From an uncultured Clostridia bacterium (lineage in GTDB: Bacteria > Bacillota > Clostridia > TANB77 > CAG-508), in contig CAKOYQ010000001.1 of the NCBI GenBank assembly GCA_934130935.1, forward strand, positions 62,001-126,000: a stretch of DNA of 64,000 nucleotides, written 5' to 3'. Below are positions 43,466 to 53,073 of the stretch, in pieces. A model generated the notes under the pieces. The model did not search any database and was not told the origin of the DNA. It worked only from the letters and a program-made list of their open reading frames with translations. The translations under genes were made by a program, and so were the position numbers. Each line of letters begins with the position of its first letter. Position 1 is the first letter of the stretch.

Positions 43466-45787
43466 TTACTTATTCTTCTTTTTAAAATTTACCACAATAG
43501 CATTTTCATTATCAAATTCAAAATTCGCATCTGTATTGTCAATTTGAACAGGATTAAATTCATCTCTTTCGTCTACAAAATTGATATGTTTTGGATCAAA
43601 TTTATTTCTTGTTGAGTCTTCTGAATCTTCATCATTTGCAACTCCTGGAGTAAATCTTGAAAAATCATATTTTTTAACAGGCTGTTCTTCTTTATATTTA
43701 GAAGAAATAAAATTCATTTTTCCTTCACCTATAATAAAATCTCCAGTTTCTGCTTTTAGTTTAACAGCAGCTGACTTAAATTTTAAAGTTGCTAATTTGT
43801 TAGTCGCAAAATAACTTTCCCAATCATATTTTACACTTCCCCATTTTGCGTCATATTCTAATTTATTCATATCCATACTATTTGAATAGGTCCATGTTCT
43901 TCTCTTTGTAAATTCTCGTGACCACCATTCCAATTCTTCTGGTGTAGATCCTCCCAAGAATATTTTACTAGCACAATTTGAAAGAATTGTATCTTTATAT
44001 TTTAGCCTTGGAGAATTACCTTCCAACTGCGCTAAATTCTGTGCTGTAATTGTTGTTCCAACTTTATATTTACGGTACAATGTAAACATTGCTTCTGTGT
44101 CTTTACATATAAAATCTGGAAATTCGTCTATATACAAGAAGTGCGGAATTCTACTATTCTCATTTCCTGCTCTTCTTAAAATAGCATTTTGCATTGACAA
44201 CATAAAAAATAATCCAAATGCTCTATGGCTAGTTCTTCCTAAATCACCTCTACGTGTACAAACTAATGTAACCTCTCCATTTTCCAATACTTTATCAAAA
44301 TCTATATTATTATGCCTATTACATAAAATTGTTTTTACACCTGGTAGTCTTAACAAATTGTCTAATTGTGCTGTAGCTATATAAATATATTTTTCTGTTT
44401 CCTCTCTTCCTGGACTTCCTGCATAAAAATTCTTTTTAAAATAATTTATTTGTATGCTATATTTTTTAGCAAGCTCATCATTTGCCTTCATTATTTCACA
44501 CATTTTTTCTACTAGGTCAAAATTAGTAAGCATTTTCAATAAATCTTCCAAATTAGGTATATTTCCGTTGTTCATTCTAGGATACATTTCTTTTAACATA
44601 ATAGAAATATTTTCTAATGCTTGAATTATAAAATCTTCTCTATATGCTTCCTCTCTTTCCAAATGTGTACTTGCATACATTCCTTTTAATACTGATGAAA
44701 TTGTTATAGCGATTTTTGATGCATCATCATATATAAATGGGTTTAATCCTATTGAATTCATATTTGATGGATCAATTAAATTGTATTTAATATGATAATT
44801 TTTACAAACATTCATTATTCTTGTTGCAGATTCTATATCTGGCGATATTGATGTTATTCCAAGGTTTCTATATACTATATCACTTCCAAGTGATGATAAA
44901 ATCATTTTATTCATATATGCCTTATAAACCGCTTCTCTGCCAGTTGCTGGTGTTATCATATTTAAGTTAAAGTTATCATTTAAATAATCATTATCATATG
45001 GTTTGTTTAATATTGCTATTCCTGTTTTTAATGCTGTATATCCCATTTCTTTTGCATTTGAAATATAAAATGCCTTTTTTTCTATATCTTTAGCCATCAT
45101 TGGTTCTAATATTAATGATGTTTTTCCTGTTCCAGAACCTCCACATACTAATAGTGATTGATATCTACTCTTTTCTGCAAATACCATTTTCTTTCCACTT
45201 TCATAATTATTACACATATGTATGTCACATGTAAATGGTCCATGTCCTGCTGCTTTATTTGATAAGTTTATTCCTTTATAGTCCCAAATAGATCTTGTTT
45301 GATCTTTACTGTCCATGATTCCTAATTTTATCCATTTAAACACACCATAAAATGTAGTTAATGGTAAATATAAAGCTAATGCTGTTAATGCTGGTCTTAT
45401 CAATTCTGAAAAATTTGTTACCAATTCTGTATATCCAGGTAATGATATCAAAAATAACCAAACTATTCTATTTATTCCTTGTGTAAACATTGAAACTGCA
45501 ACTATATATAATGTTACAACATATGTAAGGAATAATGTAACCTTCATATTTTTTGATGTTGCAAATTCTGATGGTGGTGAAAATAAATATGCAAATACTG
45601 GACATGCCATTGCAAGTGTATATTGTATTGGTCCCCAATATGATACAGACACTCCTGTAAATATTAAAAATAACATCTCTACAACTCTATCTACTACTAT
45701 ATACAGTGATATTAATGTTAATATATATGTTGCAAATGTATTTCTACTTGCATTAATTTTCTTTAAAAATTTATCTATTATTTTCAT
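43466..45787 (-). CDS. VirD4-like type IV coupling ATPase (TraG/TraM-recognition type)
   Basis: A 773-residue membrane ATPase. The N-terminal 165 residues hold about four membrane helices. The ATPase has Walker A CGGSGTGKTS near residue 215, Walker B-like IDEFPDFI near residue 545, and later SNCASKIFLGGSTPEEL, as in VirD4/TraG coupling proteins. These bring a relaxosome to a type IV secretion channel. No relaxase, T4SS channel or mobile-element genes are in view, so its partners must be elsewhere, or it works as a stand-alone membrane motor. The C-terminal 80 residues are acidic and variable. Confidence 0.82.
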   Translation of the reverse strand: MKIIDKFLKKINASRNTFATYILTLISLYIVVDRVVEMLFLIFTGVSVSYWGPIQYTLAMACPVFAYLFSPPSEFATSKNMKVTLFLTYVVTLYIVAVSMFTQGINRIVWLFLISLPGYTELVTNFSELIRPALTALALYLPLTTFYGVFKWIKLGIMDSKDQTRSIWDYKGINLSNKAAGHGPFTCDIHMCNNYESGKKMVFAEKSRYQSLLVCGGSGTGKTSLILEPMMAKDIEKKAFYISNAKEMGYTALKTGIAILNKPYDNDYLNDNFNLNMITPATGREAVYKAYMNKMILSSLGSDIVYRNLGITSISPDIESATRIMNVCKNYHIKYNLIDPSNMNSIGLNPFIYDDASKIAITISSVLKGMYASTHLEREEAYREDFIIQALENISIMLKEMYPRMNNGNIPNLEDLLKMLTNFDLVEKMCEIMKANDELAKKYSIQINYFKKNFYAGSPGREETEKYIYIATAQLDNLLRLPGVKTILCNRHNNIDFDKVLENGEVTLVCTRRGDLGRTSHRAFGLFFMLSMQNAILRRAGNENSRIPHFLYIDEFPDFICKDTEAMFTLYRKYKVGTTITAQNLAQLEGNSPRLKYKDTILSNCASKIFLGGSTPEELEWWSREFTKRRTWTYSNSMDMNKLEYDAKWGSVKYDWESYFATNKLATLKFKSAAVKLKAETGDFIIGEGKMNFISSKYKEEQPVKKYDFSRFTPGVANDEDSEDSTRNKFDPKHINFVDERDEFNPVQIDNTDANFEFDNENAIVVNFKKKNK

Positions 45788-45951
45788 AATATTTTTTGTT
45801 CCTTTCTAGGCACAATAAGTTTGAGAATATTCCCAAGCCCTCCTTTATTTAATTTTTCATATATATATTATCTAACAAAATTGCTAAAAATACAAGTTTT
45901 TTCATCAAATTTTATAAGTTTTTCTATTATTTGCTTATCCTAAAATTCTTT

Positions 45952-46806
45952 TTATACTATTAATTGTAAAATTATACCTGACAATACTCCAATACTATAT
46001 AAAAGTCCTATAATCTTAAAATTTTCTTTTATATCTTTGTTTGTCTTAAGTAATACAAGTAATCCCACACCTGCATTTACAGCAACACCTGAAACTAAAA
46101 CAGGCATAGATATTACATTTTCAACAAATAATTCTGTTAAAATAACAGATGATGCACAATTCGGAATTAGTCCTATTAGTCCTGCTATTATTGGACCTAA
46201 AATTACATTTTTGCTAATAAAATCTGCAATAGCGTCTTCTCCTATTAATAGGATTACTCCATTAATCACAAATGTTATTATAAATATAAAAATTATTATA
46301 TTAAGTGTGTGTTTAACTGCAGAAAAAATGATTCCTTCATCACAATGGCAATGTTCATGCTCACATAATTCTTCAATATTATTTTTTTCTACTTTATCAC
46401 TCTTTCTTATTTTCATAACTATATCAATTCCAAAACCTGCTATTATTCCTATTATTAGTTTTATTCCTAGTATTGTTATTATAGTAGATACAGGAACCGA
46501 TTCAGTTAACAAAATTGGTAACATTTCATCTGAAGTTGTCAAATATACTGCCATTAATGTTCCAAGTGTAATCACTCTTCCAGCATATAGATTGGTTGCA
46601 GATACAGAAAAACCACATTGTGGAAATATTCCTAGCATTGCGCCTAATAATGGTCCAAATCTTCCAGATTTTTCTATAGTAGCTTTCACTTTATCACTTG
46701 TTTTATGCTCTATGTATTCCATTATTAGATATGTTATAAATAAAAATGGTATTATTTTAATTGTATCTAATGAAGTTTCCTTCAAGGCTTCTAAGATTCC
46801 TTGCAT
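45952..46806 (-). CDS. Putative manganese/arsenic permease (ArsP_2-like)
   Basis: A 284-residue integral membrane protein with eight to ten hydrophobic segments. The repeated half-motifs LLGAMLGIFPQCGFSVSATN and GLIGLIPNCASSVILTELF mark the ArsP_2 or putative manganese transporter family. The central cytoplasmic loop carries LCEHEHCHCDEG, a His/Cys-rich metal-binding stretch, which fits a metal substrate. Such proteins are named for manganese or arsenic export; the substrate is not settled. It lies upstream of nothing related. Confidence 0.78.
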   Translation of the reverse strand: MQGILEALKETSLDTIKIIPFLFITYLIMEYIEHKTSDKVKATIEKSGRFGPLLGAMLGIFPQCGFSVSATNLYAGRVITLGTLMAVYLTTSDEMLPILLTESVPVSTIITILGIKLIIGIIAGFGIDIVMKIRKSDKVEKNNIEELCEHEHCHCDEGIIFSAVKHTLNIIIFIFIITFVINGVILLIGEDAIADFISKNVILGPIIAGLIGLIPNCASSVILTELFVENVISMPVLVSGVAVNAGVGLLVLLKTNKDIKENFKIIGLLYSIGVLSGIILQLIV

Positions 46807-46843
46807 TATTTATTCTACTCCTCCTTAATGAAATTTCTTATTT

Positions 46844-48118
46844 TTATTCATACCATTCAAAAGTCCAGTTAAGAATTTTAACAAAATCTCCTTCTTTTAT
46901 TCCTTGACGTTTCAACTCATCTTCAATTCCTAAAGATTTTAAATTCTTCTGGAAATAGTACATTGACTCATTATCATCAATATTAATTCTTCCCATAAGT
47001 CTATTTATTGATTTTCCTTCAATTATAAAAGTATCTCCTTCTTTTCTTACAGTGAAATCATCTTTATCATCTTCTAATGTGTATACAACTCTTTCCTCTG
47101 ACTCAATAAGTTCTTCTTTTGGTAATGTTCTCAAAACCTCTGCAACATGACTTAGTAATTGATTTACACCAACTCCTGTTACTCCAGAAATTTTGAATAA
47201 TTCCAATCCTTCTTTTTTAGCAAGTTCTTCTAGTGCTTTTAAACCAGTATCATCTTGCATTACATCTATTTTATTTGCAACTATTATTTGTTTTCTAGTA
47301 CTCAATTTTTCACTATAGCTTTTTAATTCCTCATTTATGGTATAGAAATCTTGAACAGGATTTCTACCTTCAATTCCAGATACATCTATTACATGTAATA
47401 ATAAACGCGTTCTTTCTACATGTCTTAAAAATTGAATTCCAAGTCCTACTCCATCACTAGCTCCTTCTATTATTCCTGGAATATCTGCAATTACAAAACT
47501 GTCTCCTTCTTTAGTTTTTACAACTCCCAAATTTGGTTCTATTGTTGTAAAATGATAATTTGCAATTTTAGGTTTTGCATCTGTAACAACAGACAAAAAT
47601 GTTGACTTGCCAACATTTGGAAAACCTAATAATCCAACATCAGCTAATAATTTCAATTCTAAAATAACTTCTTTTTCTTCTCCATCTTCACCTGCTTGTG
47701 CAAACCTTGGTACTTGTCTTGTTGCAGTCGCAAAATGAGAATTTCCTTTTCCTCCTCTTCCACCTTTTAAGACAAGTTCTTTTTGTCCTTCTTTGGAAAG
47801 ATCTGCCACAACTTTCCCTGTTTTGGCATCTTTTATTACTGTTCCTATGGGAACATTTATATATAAATCTTCTCCTGATTTTCCATATTTATTATTTCCA
47901 CTACCATTTTCTCCGCTCTGTGCTTTAAACTTTTTAGCGTATCTAAAATCTATTAGTGTATTAGCATTAGGATCAACCTGAAAATAGATGCTTCCACCTC
48001 GTCCTCCGTCTCCACCATCAGGACCTCCGGCTGCAACATATTTTTCTCTTCTGAATGTTACTGCACCATCTCCACCATTTCCAGATTTTATTGTTATCTT
48101 GGCATAGTCTGTAAACAT
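46844..48118 (-). CDS. obg: GTPase Obg
   Basis: A 424-residue essential GTPase that assists 50S ribosome assembly and links to stress responses. The Gly-rich Obg domain (residues 1-158) contains GGPDGGDGGRGGSIYF, and the G domain has GFPNVGKST (G1), DIPGIIEGASDGVGLG (G3) and NKIDVM (G4). The C-terminal OCT domain ends with the family. Length normal. The next gene, trpS, is nine bases upstream on the same strand, so the two form an operon. Confidence 0.97.
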   Translation of the reverse strand: MFTDYAKITIKSGNGGDGAVTFRREKYVAAGGPDGGDGGRGGSIYFQVDPNANTLIDFRYAKKFKAQSGENGSGNNKYGKSGEDLYINVPIGTVIKDAKTGKVVADLSKEGQKELVLKGGRGGKGNSHFATATRQVPRFAQAGEDGEEKEVILELKLLADVGLLGFPNVGKSTFLSVVTDAKPKIANYHFTTIEPNLGVVKTKEGDSFVIADIPGIIEGASDGVGLGIQFLRHVERTRLLLHVIDVSGIEGRNPVQDFYTINEELKSYSEKLSTRKQIIVANKIDVMQDDTGLKALEELAKKEGLELFKISGVTGVGVNQLLSHVAEVLRTLPKEELIESEERVVYTLEDDKDDFTVRKEGDTFIIEGKSINRLMGRINIDDNESMYYFQKNLKSLGIEDELKRQGIKEGDFVKILNWTFEWYE

Positions 48119-48127
48119 ATTTCCTCC

Positions 48128-49141
48128 TTAATCTTCAAAATAATCTAATTTCATTGCTTTTTTTACCTTTTTCATTGTTTCTTTTGCTGTATTTCTTGCT
48201 TTTTCTGTTCCTTTAATTAGTATCTCATCTACTAGTTCTGGTCTTTCTTCATAGTATTTTCTTTTTTCTCTTATAGGGTCTAATGTTGCATTAATATTTT
48301 TTGCTAATTGTTTTTTGCATGCAACACATCCTCTTTTTCCAGCTCTACATTCTTCACATACTGTTTTACACTCTTCTTCTGTACTAAATAATTTATGATA
48401 ATAAGATACCATACAAATATCAGGATTGCCTAAATCATCTTTTTTTATTCTATTAGGGTCTGTTACTGCACTCATTACTTTCTTATTAACCTCTTCTACT
48501 GAATCAGATAAGTATATAGCATTTCCAAGTGATTTACCCATTTTTTCATTTCCGTCTAATCCTTTTATCCTTTTTTCCTTTGATAAAATTGCCTCTGGTT
48601 CGACTAACACATCTCCATATATGCTGTTGAATTTTCTAACAATTTCTCTACATTGTTCTATTAGCGGTAATTGGTCTTCTCCAACTGGAATAACTGTTCC
48701 TTCTAATGCTGTTATATCTGCTGCTTGGCTTACTGGATATCCTAAAAATCCATATGTTACACTTTCTCCAAATATATCTCTTTTTTGTGCAATTTCTGTT
48801 TTTACAGTTGGGTTTCTTTCTAATCTTGCTATTGTTACTAAATTTGAATAAAATACTGTTAATTCTGCAACCTCTGGTATCATAGATTGTATATATATTG
48901 TTGTTTTATCTGGATTTATTCCCACAGATAAATAATCCATTACAATTTCTCTTACATTTTTTCTTACTTTTTCTGGATTATTAAAATTGTCTGTTAGTGC
49001 CTGAACATCTGCTACTAATATGTATGGCTCATATTCGCCTGTTTCTTGCATTATCACTCTATTTTTTAATGAACCAAAATAATGACCAATATGTAATCTT
49101 CCTGTTGGTCTATCTCCTGTTACTATTCTCTTTTTTTTCAT
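48128..49141 (-). CDS. trpS: Tryptophanyl-tRNA synthetase with possible Fe-S site
   Basis: A 337-residue class I enzyme that charges tRNA-Trp. HIGH is at residues 17-20 in GRLHIGHYFG and the KMSKS motif is KMGKS at 200-204 in GNEKMGKSLG. The insertion at residues 243-275 has Cys243, Cys265, Cys272 and Cys275 with the pattern Cx21Cx6Cx2C. This is close to the Cx22Cx6Cx2C site that holds a [4Fe-4S] cluster in Thermotoga TrpRS, so a cluster is likely here in an anaerobe. No T-box leader is seen before it. Confidence 0.93.
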   Translation of the reverse strand: MKKKRIVTGDRPTGRLHIGHYFGSLKNRVIMQETGEYEPYILVADVQALTDNFNNPEKVRKNVREIVMDYLSVGINPDKTTIYIQSMIPEVAELTVFYSNLVTIARLERNPTVKTEIAQKRDIFGESVTYGFLGYPVSQAADITALEGTVIPVGEDQLPLIEQCREIVRKFNSIYGDVLVEPEAILSKEKRIKGLDGNEKMGKSLGNAIYLSDSVEEVNKKVMSAVTDPNRIKKDDLGNPDICMVSYYHKLFSTEEECKTVCEECRAGKRGCVACKKQLAKNINATLDPIREKRKYYEERPELVDEILIKGTEKARNTAKETMKKVKKAMKLDYFED

Positions 49142-49212
49142 CTTAAATTTCCTCCATTTTTTTCTACGTTATCATTATACTATAATCTTGATAAAAAATA
49201 AAGTAATTTTCC

Positions 49213-49260
49213 AAAAAAAGCCTTAATAGTAGCCTAATATTACATTAGACTACTATTAAG
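49213..49260 (-). terminator. Terminator after dnaJ
   Basis: CTTAATAGTAGcCTAAT pairs with ATTAGaCTACTATTAAG around ATTAC with one mismatch; on the minus strand it is followed by GGCTTTTTTTGG. It ends the hrcA-grpE-dnaK-dnaJ operon before trpS. Confidence 0.8.
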
Positions 49261-49279
49261 TTTTAATGTTATATAAAAT

Positions 49280-50443
49280 TTATCCAAAAAAACCTTTCTT
49301 TTTAATTGGTGGCTGTTCGTTCATAGTTTTAGCCAATTTTTCTAGCAAATCTCTCTGTTCTTTGTTCAATCTCTTAGGAGTTTGAACAATAACTGTAAAT
49401 ACAAAATTCCCTCTTGAAGAGGAATTTAAAGATGTAAAACCTCTATCTCTAATAGTAAATTTAGTACCTGTCTGCGTTCCTTCTGGAATAGTAAAAGTTT
49501 CTGTACTTCCGTCAACCATCGGAATTTTTAAATTTGCACCCAGAGTCGCTTGTGTAATAGTTATTGGCACATCACACATTACAGTGTTTCCCTGTCTTGT
49601 ATATATATTACTTTTTCTCATTTTAATTGTTATGTATAAGTTTCCTTTTGCTCCACCTTTTTCTCCAGGCTCTCCTTCTCCCTTTAATACTACTGTTTGA
49701 TTATCATCAATTCCAGCTGGAATCTTCACTTTTATTCTAGCCTGTTTTCTAACAGTTCCTTTTCCTTTGCAGCTATCACAAGGTTCTTTTATAATTTCTC
49801 CTGTTCCATGACACGCCATACATGTTCTTGTTGTTTGCATTTGACCAAGAATTGTGTTTTGTACTTGTCTCACAGTTCCTGTTCCATTACATGTAGGACA
49901 TTTAGTAACAGATGTTCCTGGTTTAGCACCAGATCCATTACAGATATTACATGTTTCAGGTCTTGTTATTGAAATTTCTTTCTCAACTCCTAAAAATGCT
50001 TCCTCAAATGTAATCTCCATATTTAAGTTAAGATCTGCACCTTTTCTTGGGCCACGTTGTGCCTGACTTCTAGCACCAGTTCTTGCACCTCCACCAAAAA
50101 ATGATGAAAATATATCTCCTAAATCCCCAAAATCTGAAAAGCCATTAAATCCTGATGATGTATAAGAATAATAATTGCCTTCTCCAAATGGTCCTCCTGC
50201 TCCTCCAAACCCTTGTGGATCAACTGTCCCAAACTGGTCATACATCTTCCTTTTTTGCGGATCTGATAATACTTCATATGCTTCATTTACTTCCTTAAAT
50301 TTTGCTTCCGCTTCTTTTTTGTTATCTGGATTTGCATCTGGATGATATTTTTTAGCAAGTTTTCGATAAGCTTTTTTTAGTTCGTCATCTGTTGCACTTT
50401 TATTAACTCCTAAAACCTCATAATAGTCTCTCTTATTTGCCAT
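49280..50443 (-). CDS. dnaJ: Chaperone DnaJ
   Basis: A 387-residue Hsp40 co-chaperone. The J domain (residues 1-70) has the HPD motif in KKYHPDANPD. A Gly/Phe-rich region (about 75-130) follows, then the zinc domain with four CxxCxGxG-type repeats (CNICNGSG, CPTCNGTG, CMACHGTG, CDSCKGKG, residues about 148-206) and the substrate-binding C-terminus. Full length. The start follows GGGAGG. Last gene of the heat-shock operon. Confidence 0.97.
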   Translation of the reverse strand: MANKRDYYEVLGVNKSATDDELKKAYRKLAKKYHPDANPDNKKEAEAKFKEVNEAYEVLSDPQKRKMYDQFGTVDPQGFGGAGGPFGEGNYYSYTSSGFNGFSDFGDLGDIFSSFFGGGARTGARSQAQRGPRKGADLNLNMEITFEEAFLGVEKEISITRPETCNICNGSGAKPGTSVTKCPTCNGTGTVRQVQNTILGQMQTTRTCMACHGTGEIIKEPCDSCKGKGTVRKQARIKVKIPAGIDDNQTVVLKGEGEPGEKGGAKGNLYITIKMRKSNIYTRQGNTVMCDVPITITQATLGANLKIPMVDGSTETFTIPEGTQTGTKFTIRDRGFTSLNSSSRGNFVFTVIVQTPKRLNKEQRDLLEKLAKTMNEQPPIKKKGFFG

Positions 50444-50466
50444 TTTGCTATCCTCCCTTTACTACA

Positions 50467-50511
50467 ACTTAAGGTTGGATTGACATATTTCAATTCCAAC
50501 CTCTTTTAAGT
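50467..50511 (-). other. Hairpin between dnaK and dnaJ
   Basis: ACTTAAGGTTGGA pairs with TCCAACCTCTTTTAAGT with a small bulge in the 72-base gap. It has no good T run on the minus strand, so it is more likely a processing or stability element than a full terminator. Confidence 0.45.
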
Positions 50512-50515
50512 CTAC

Positions 50516-52375
50516 TTATTTGTTGTCATCATCTTCTACTTTATAATCTGCATCATATACAGTTCCGTCATTTCCTCCATTGTCTGTGTTTTCTCCATTC
50601 GCATCAGCTCCTGCTGCATTTGGATCTACTCCTCCATTTGGGTTTGCATTTTTGTATAATTGTTCAGACATTTCATAAAATACTTTTGTTAATTTTTCTG
50701 TAGCTTCTTTTATATTTTCTGTATTATTTGAATCAAGAGCTTTTCTTGTGTTTTCAATTTCAGCTTCTACTTTAGCTTTTTCCTCTCCACTAATTTTATC
50801 TCCTAATTCTCCTAATGTTTTTTCACTATTGTAAATTAAGCTTTCAGCATTATTTTTAACTTCGATTTCTTCTTTCTTCTTTTTGTCTTCTTCAGCATGT
50901 GCTTCTGCATCTTTAACAGCTTTTTCGATATCTTCATCTGTTAAATTTGTAGATGCTGTAATTGATACATTTTGTTCATTTCCTGTTGCCATATCTTTTG
51001 CAGATACATGTACTATACCATTTGCATCTATATCAAAAGTTACTTCTATTTGAGGTACTCCTCTTGGTGCTGCTGGAATTCCTGTTAATTGGAATCTTCC
51101 TAATGTTTTGTTATATGCTGCCATTTCTCTTTCACCTTGTAATACATGTACTTCTACACTTGTTTGACCATCTGCAGCTGTTGAGAATACTTGTGATTTC
51201 TTTGTTGGTATTGTTGTATTTCTTTCAATTAATTTTGTGAATACTCCACCATATGTTTCAATACCTAATGATAATGGTGTTACATCTAATAATACTAAGT
51301 CTTTAACATCTCCTGATAATACACCACCTTGGATTGCTGCACCAATAGCAACACATTCATCTGGGTTTATTCCTTTATCTGGTTCTTTTCCTGTTATTCT
51401 TTTAACAACTTCTTGAACAGCTGGAACTCTTGTAGATCCACCAACTAATAATACTTTGTGAACATCATTTGCTGTTAATCCTGCATCTTTTAACGCTTGG
51501 TTTACAGGTCCTGCTGTTGCTTCTACTAAATCATGTATTAATTCTTCAAATTTTGATCTTGTTAATGTTACATCTAAGTGTTTTGGTCCTGTTGCATCTG
51601 CTGTGATGAATGGTAAATTGATTTGTGTTTGTTGTACACCTGATAATTCAATTTTTGCTTTTTCAGCAGCTTCTTTTAATCTTTGCATTGCCATTTTGTC
51701 TGTTGATAAATCAATTCCGTTTGATTTTTTGAATTCAGATACTAAATATTTGATTATTGCTTCATCAAAATCATCCCCACCTAAATGTGTATTACCATTT
51801 GTTGCTAATACTTCAAATACACCATCACCAATGTCTAGTATAGATACATCAAATGTTCCTCCACCTAAATCATATATCATAATTTTTTGATCTTGCTCTT
51901 TATCCATTCCATATGCTAATGATGCTGCTGTTGGTTCATTTATGATTCTTAATACTTCAAGTCCTGCTATTTTTCCAGCATCTTTTGTTGCTTGTCTTTG
52001 ACTGTCACTAAAATATGCTGGTACTGTGATAACAGCTTGAGTTACTTTTTGTCCTAAATAGTTTTCAGCATCTGCTTTTAATTTTTGTAATATCATTGCT
52101 GATATTTCTTGTGGAGAGAATTTATCTCCATCTATATCAACTTTTTCGTTTGTTCCCATTTTTCTTTTTATTGATATAACAGTATTTTCTGGATTTGTTA
52201 CTGCTTGACGTTTTGCGATTTGTCCTACTAATCTTTCTCCATTTTTAGAAAATGCTACTACAGATGGTGTTGTTCTGTTTCCTTCTGCATTTGGTATTAC
52301 TACTGGTTCTCCTCCTTCCATTACTGCTACACATGAATTTGTTGTTCCTAAGTCAATTCCTATTATTTTTCCCAT
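50516..52375 (-). CDS. dnaK: Chaperone DnaK
   Basis: A 619-residue Hsp70. The N-terminal ATPase domain shows IIGIDLGTTNSCVAVMEGG, the phosphate loop IYDLGGGTFDVSILD near residue 172, and LLVGGSTRVPAVQE near residue 315. The linker DLVLLDVTPLS joins the substrate domain, and the tail is Gly- and Asn-rich. Length is normal for Gram-positive DnaK, with the characteristic deletion in the ATPase domain. It lies 151 bases after grpE with a hairpin in the gap. Confidence 0.98.
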   Translation of the reverse strand: MGKIIGIDLGTTNSCVAVMEGGEPVVIPNAEGNRTTPSVVAFSKNGERLVGQIAKRQAVTNPENTVISIKRKMGTNEKVDIDGDKFSPQEISAMILQKLKADAENYLGQKVTQAVITVPAYFSDSQRQATKDAGKIAGLEVLRIINEPTAASLAYGMDKEQDQKIMIYDLGGGTFDVSILDIGDGVFEVLATNGNTHLGGDDFDEAIIKYLVSEFKKSNGIDLSTDKMAMQRLKEAAEKAKIELSGVQQTQINLPFITADATGPKHLDVTLTRSKFEELIHDLVEATAGPVNQALKDAGLTANDVHKVLLVGGSTRVPAVQEVVKRITGKEPDKGINPDECVAIGAAIQGGVLSGDVKDLVLLDVTPLSLGIETYGGVFTKLIERNTTIPTKKSQVFSTAADGQTSVEVHVLQGEREMAAYNKTLGRFQLTGIPAAPRGVPQIEVTFDIDANGIVHVSAKDMATGNEQNVSITASTNLTDEDIEKAVKDAEAHAEEDKKKKEEIEVKNNAESLIYNSEKTLGELGDKISGEEKAKVEAEIENTRKALDSNNTENIKEATEKLTKVFYEMSEQLYKNANPNGGVDPNAAGADANGENTDNGGNDGTVYDADYKVEDDDNK

Positions 52376-52487
52376 TTTAATTACTTCCTTTCTTTTACTT
52401 TAAGCCAGTGGACACATCTTTTTTTTAATGTGTTATGACTTTATATATTTTTAAAATTAATAACTATTTTACTTTTTGACAATTAAC

Positions 52488-52525
52488 ATTAAAAGTGCTG
52501 AGATGTGCAGATTAGTGCTTTTAAT
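52488..52525 (-). other. Hairpin between grpE and dnaK
   Basis: ATTAAAAGTGCT pairs perfectly with AGTGCTTTTAAT around 14 bases, right after the grpE stop codon. Likely an intercistronic processing or attenuation element. Confidence 0.45.
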
Positions 52526-52526
52526 G

Positions 52527-53045
52527 CTAATTAGCCACTACAACCATAGAATGACGTATAACTCTGTTTCCTATTTTATAGCCCTTTCTATATTCTTGCA
52601 CAATTTCTTGTGCATTTTTATCTGGGTCTTGTACACTACTTACAGCTTCGTGCAAACTTGGGTCAAATGTTTCTCCAACAGCCGGAATTTCTTCAACTCC
52701 TTTTGTTTTTAAAATATCTTTAAACTGTTTTAGCACAAGCTCTACACCTTTTTTATATTCAACATCTTGTGTTTCAACTTTTAAAGCATTTTCAAGATTA
52801 TCTACTATTGGCAAAAATACCTCAACTACATCTGACAGTATAGAATTATATAATGTTTCTCGTTCTTTGCTACTTCTTTTTTTGTAGTTTTCAAATTCTG
52901 CCATAACTCTTTTATATCTATCATTTAATTCATCAAGCTCTTGTTGTTTCGGGTCTATTATGCAATCATTTTTTTCATTTTTCTCTTCTGTTTGTTTATC
53001 TTGAACCATATTTTCTTCTCTTTCTTCAATCTTTTCGTCTTTCAT
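52527..53045 (-). CDS. grpE: Nucleotide exchange factor GrpE
   Basis: A 172-residue dimeric exchange factor for DnaK. An acidic disordered start (residues 1-35) is followed by the long coiled coil, with the conserved VMAEFENYKKRSSKERETLY near residue 49, VFLPIVDNLENAL near residue 72 and the beta domain ending GYKIGNRVIRHSMVVVAN. Normal length. It is the second gene of the hrcA operon, 28 bases after hrcA. Confidence 0.96.
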   Translation of the reverse strand: MKDEKIEEREENMVQDKQTEEKNEKNDCIIDPKQQELDELNDRYKRVMAEFENYKKRSSKERETLYNSILSDVVEVFLPIVDNLENALKVETQDVEYKKGVELVLKQFKDILKTKGVEEIPAVGETFDPSLHEAVSSVQDPDKNAQEIVQEYRKGYKIGNRVIRHSMVVVAN

Positions 53046-53073
53046 ATTTTCCCTTCTTTCTTTTTATTATATT

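Noticed and set aside
43466..45787. VirD4-like gene as evidence of an integrative conjugative element in the window
   Set aside because: No relaxase, channel genes, integrase or attachment sites accompany it; the surrounding genes are ordinary.
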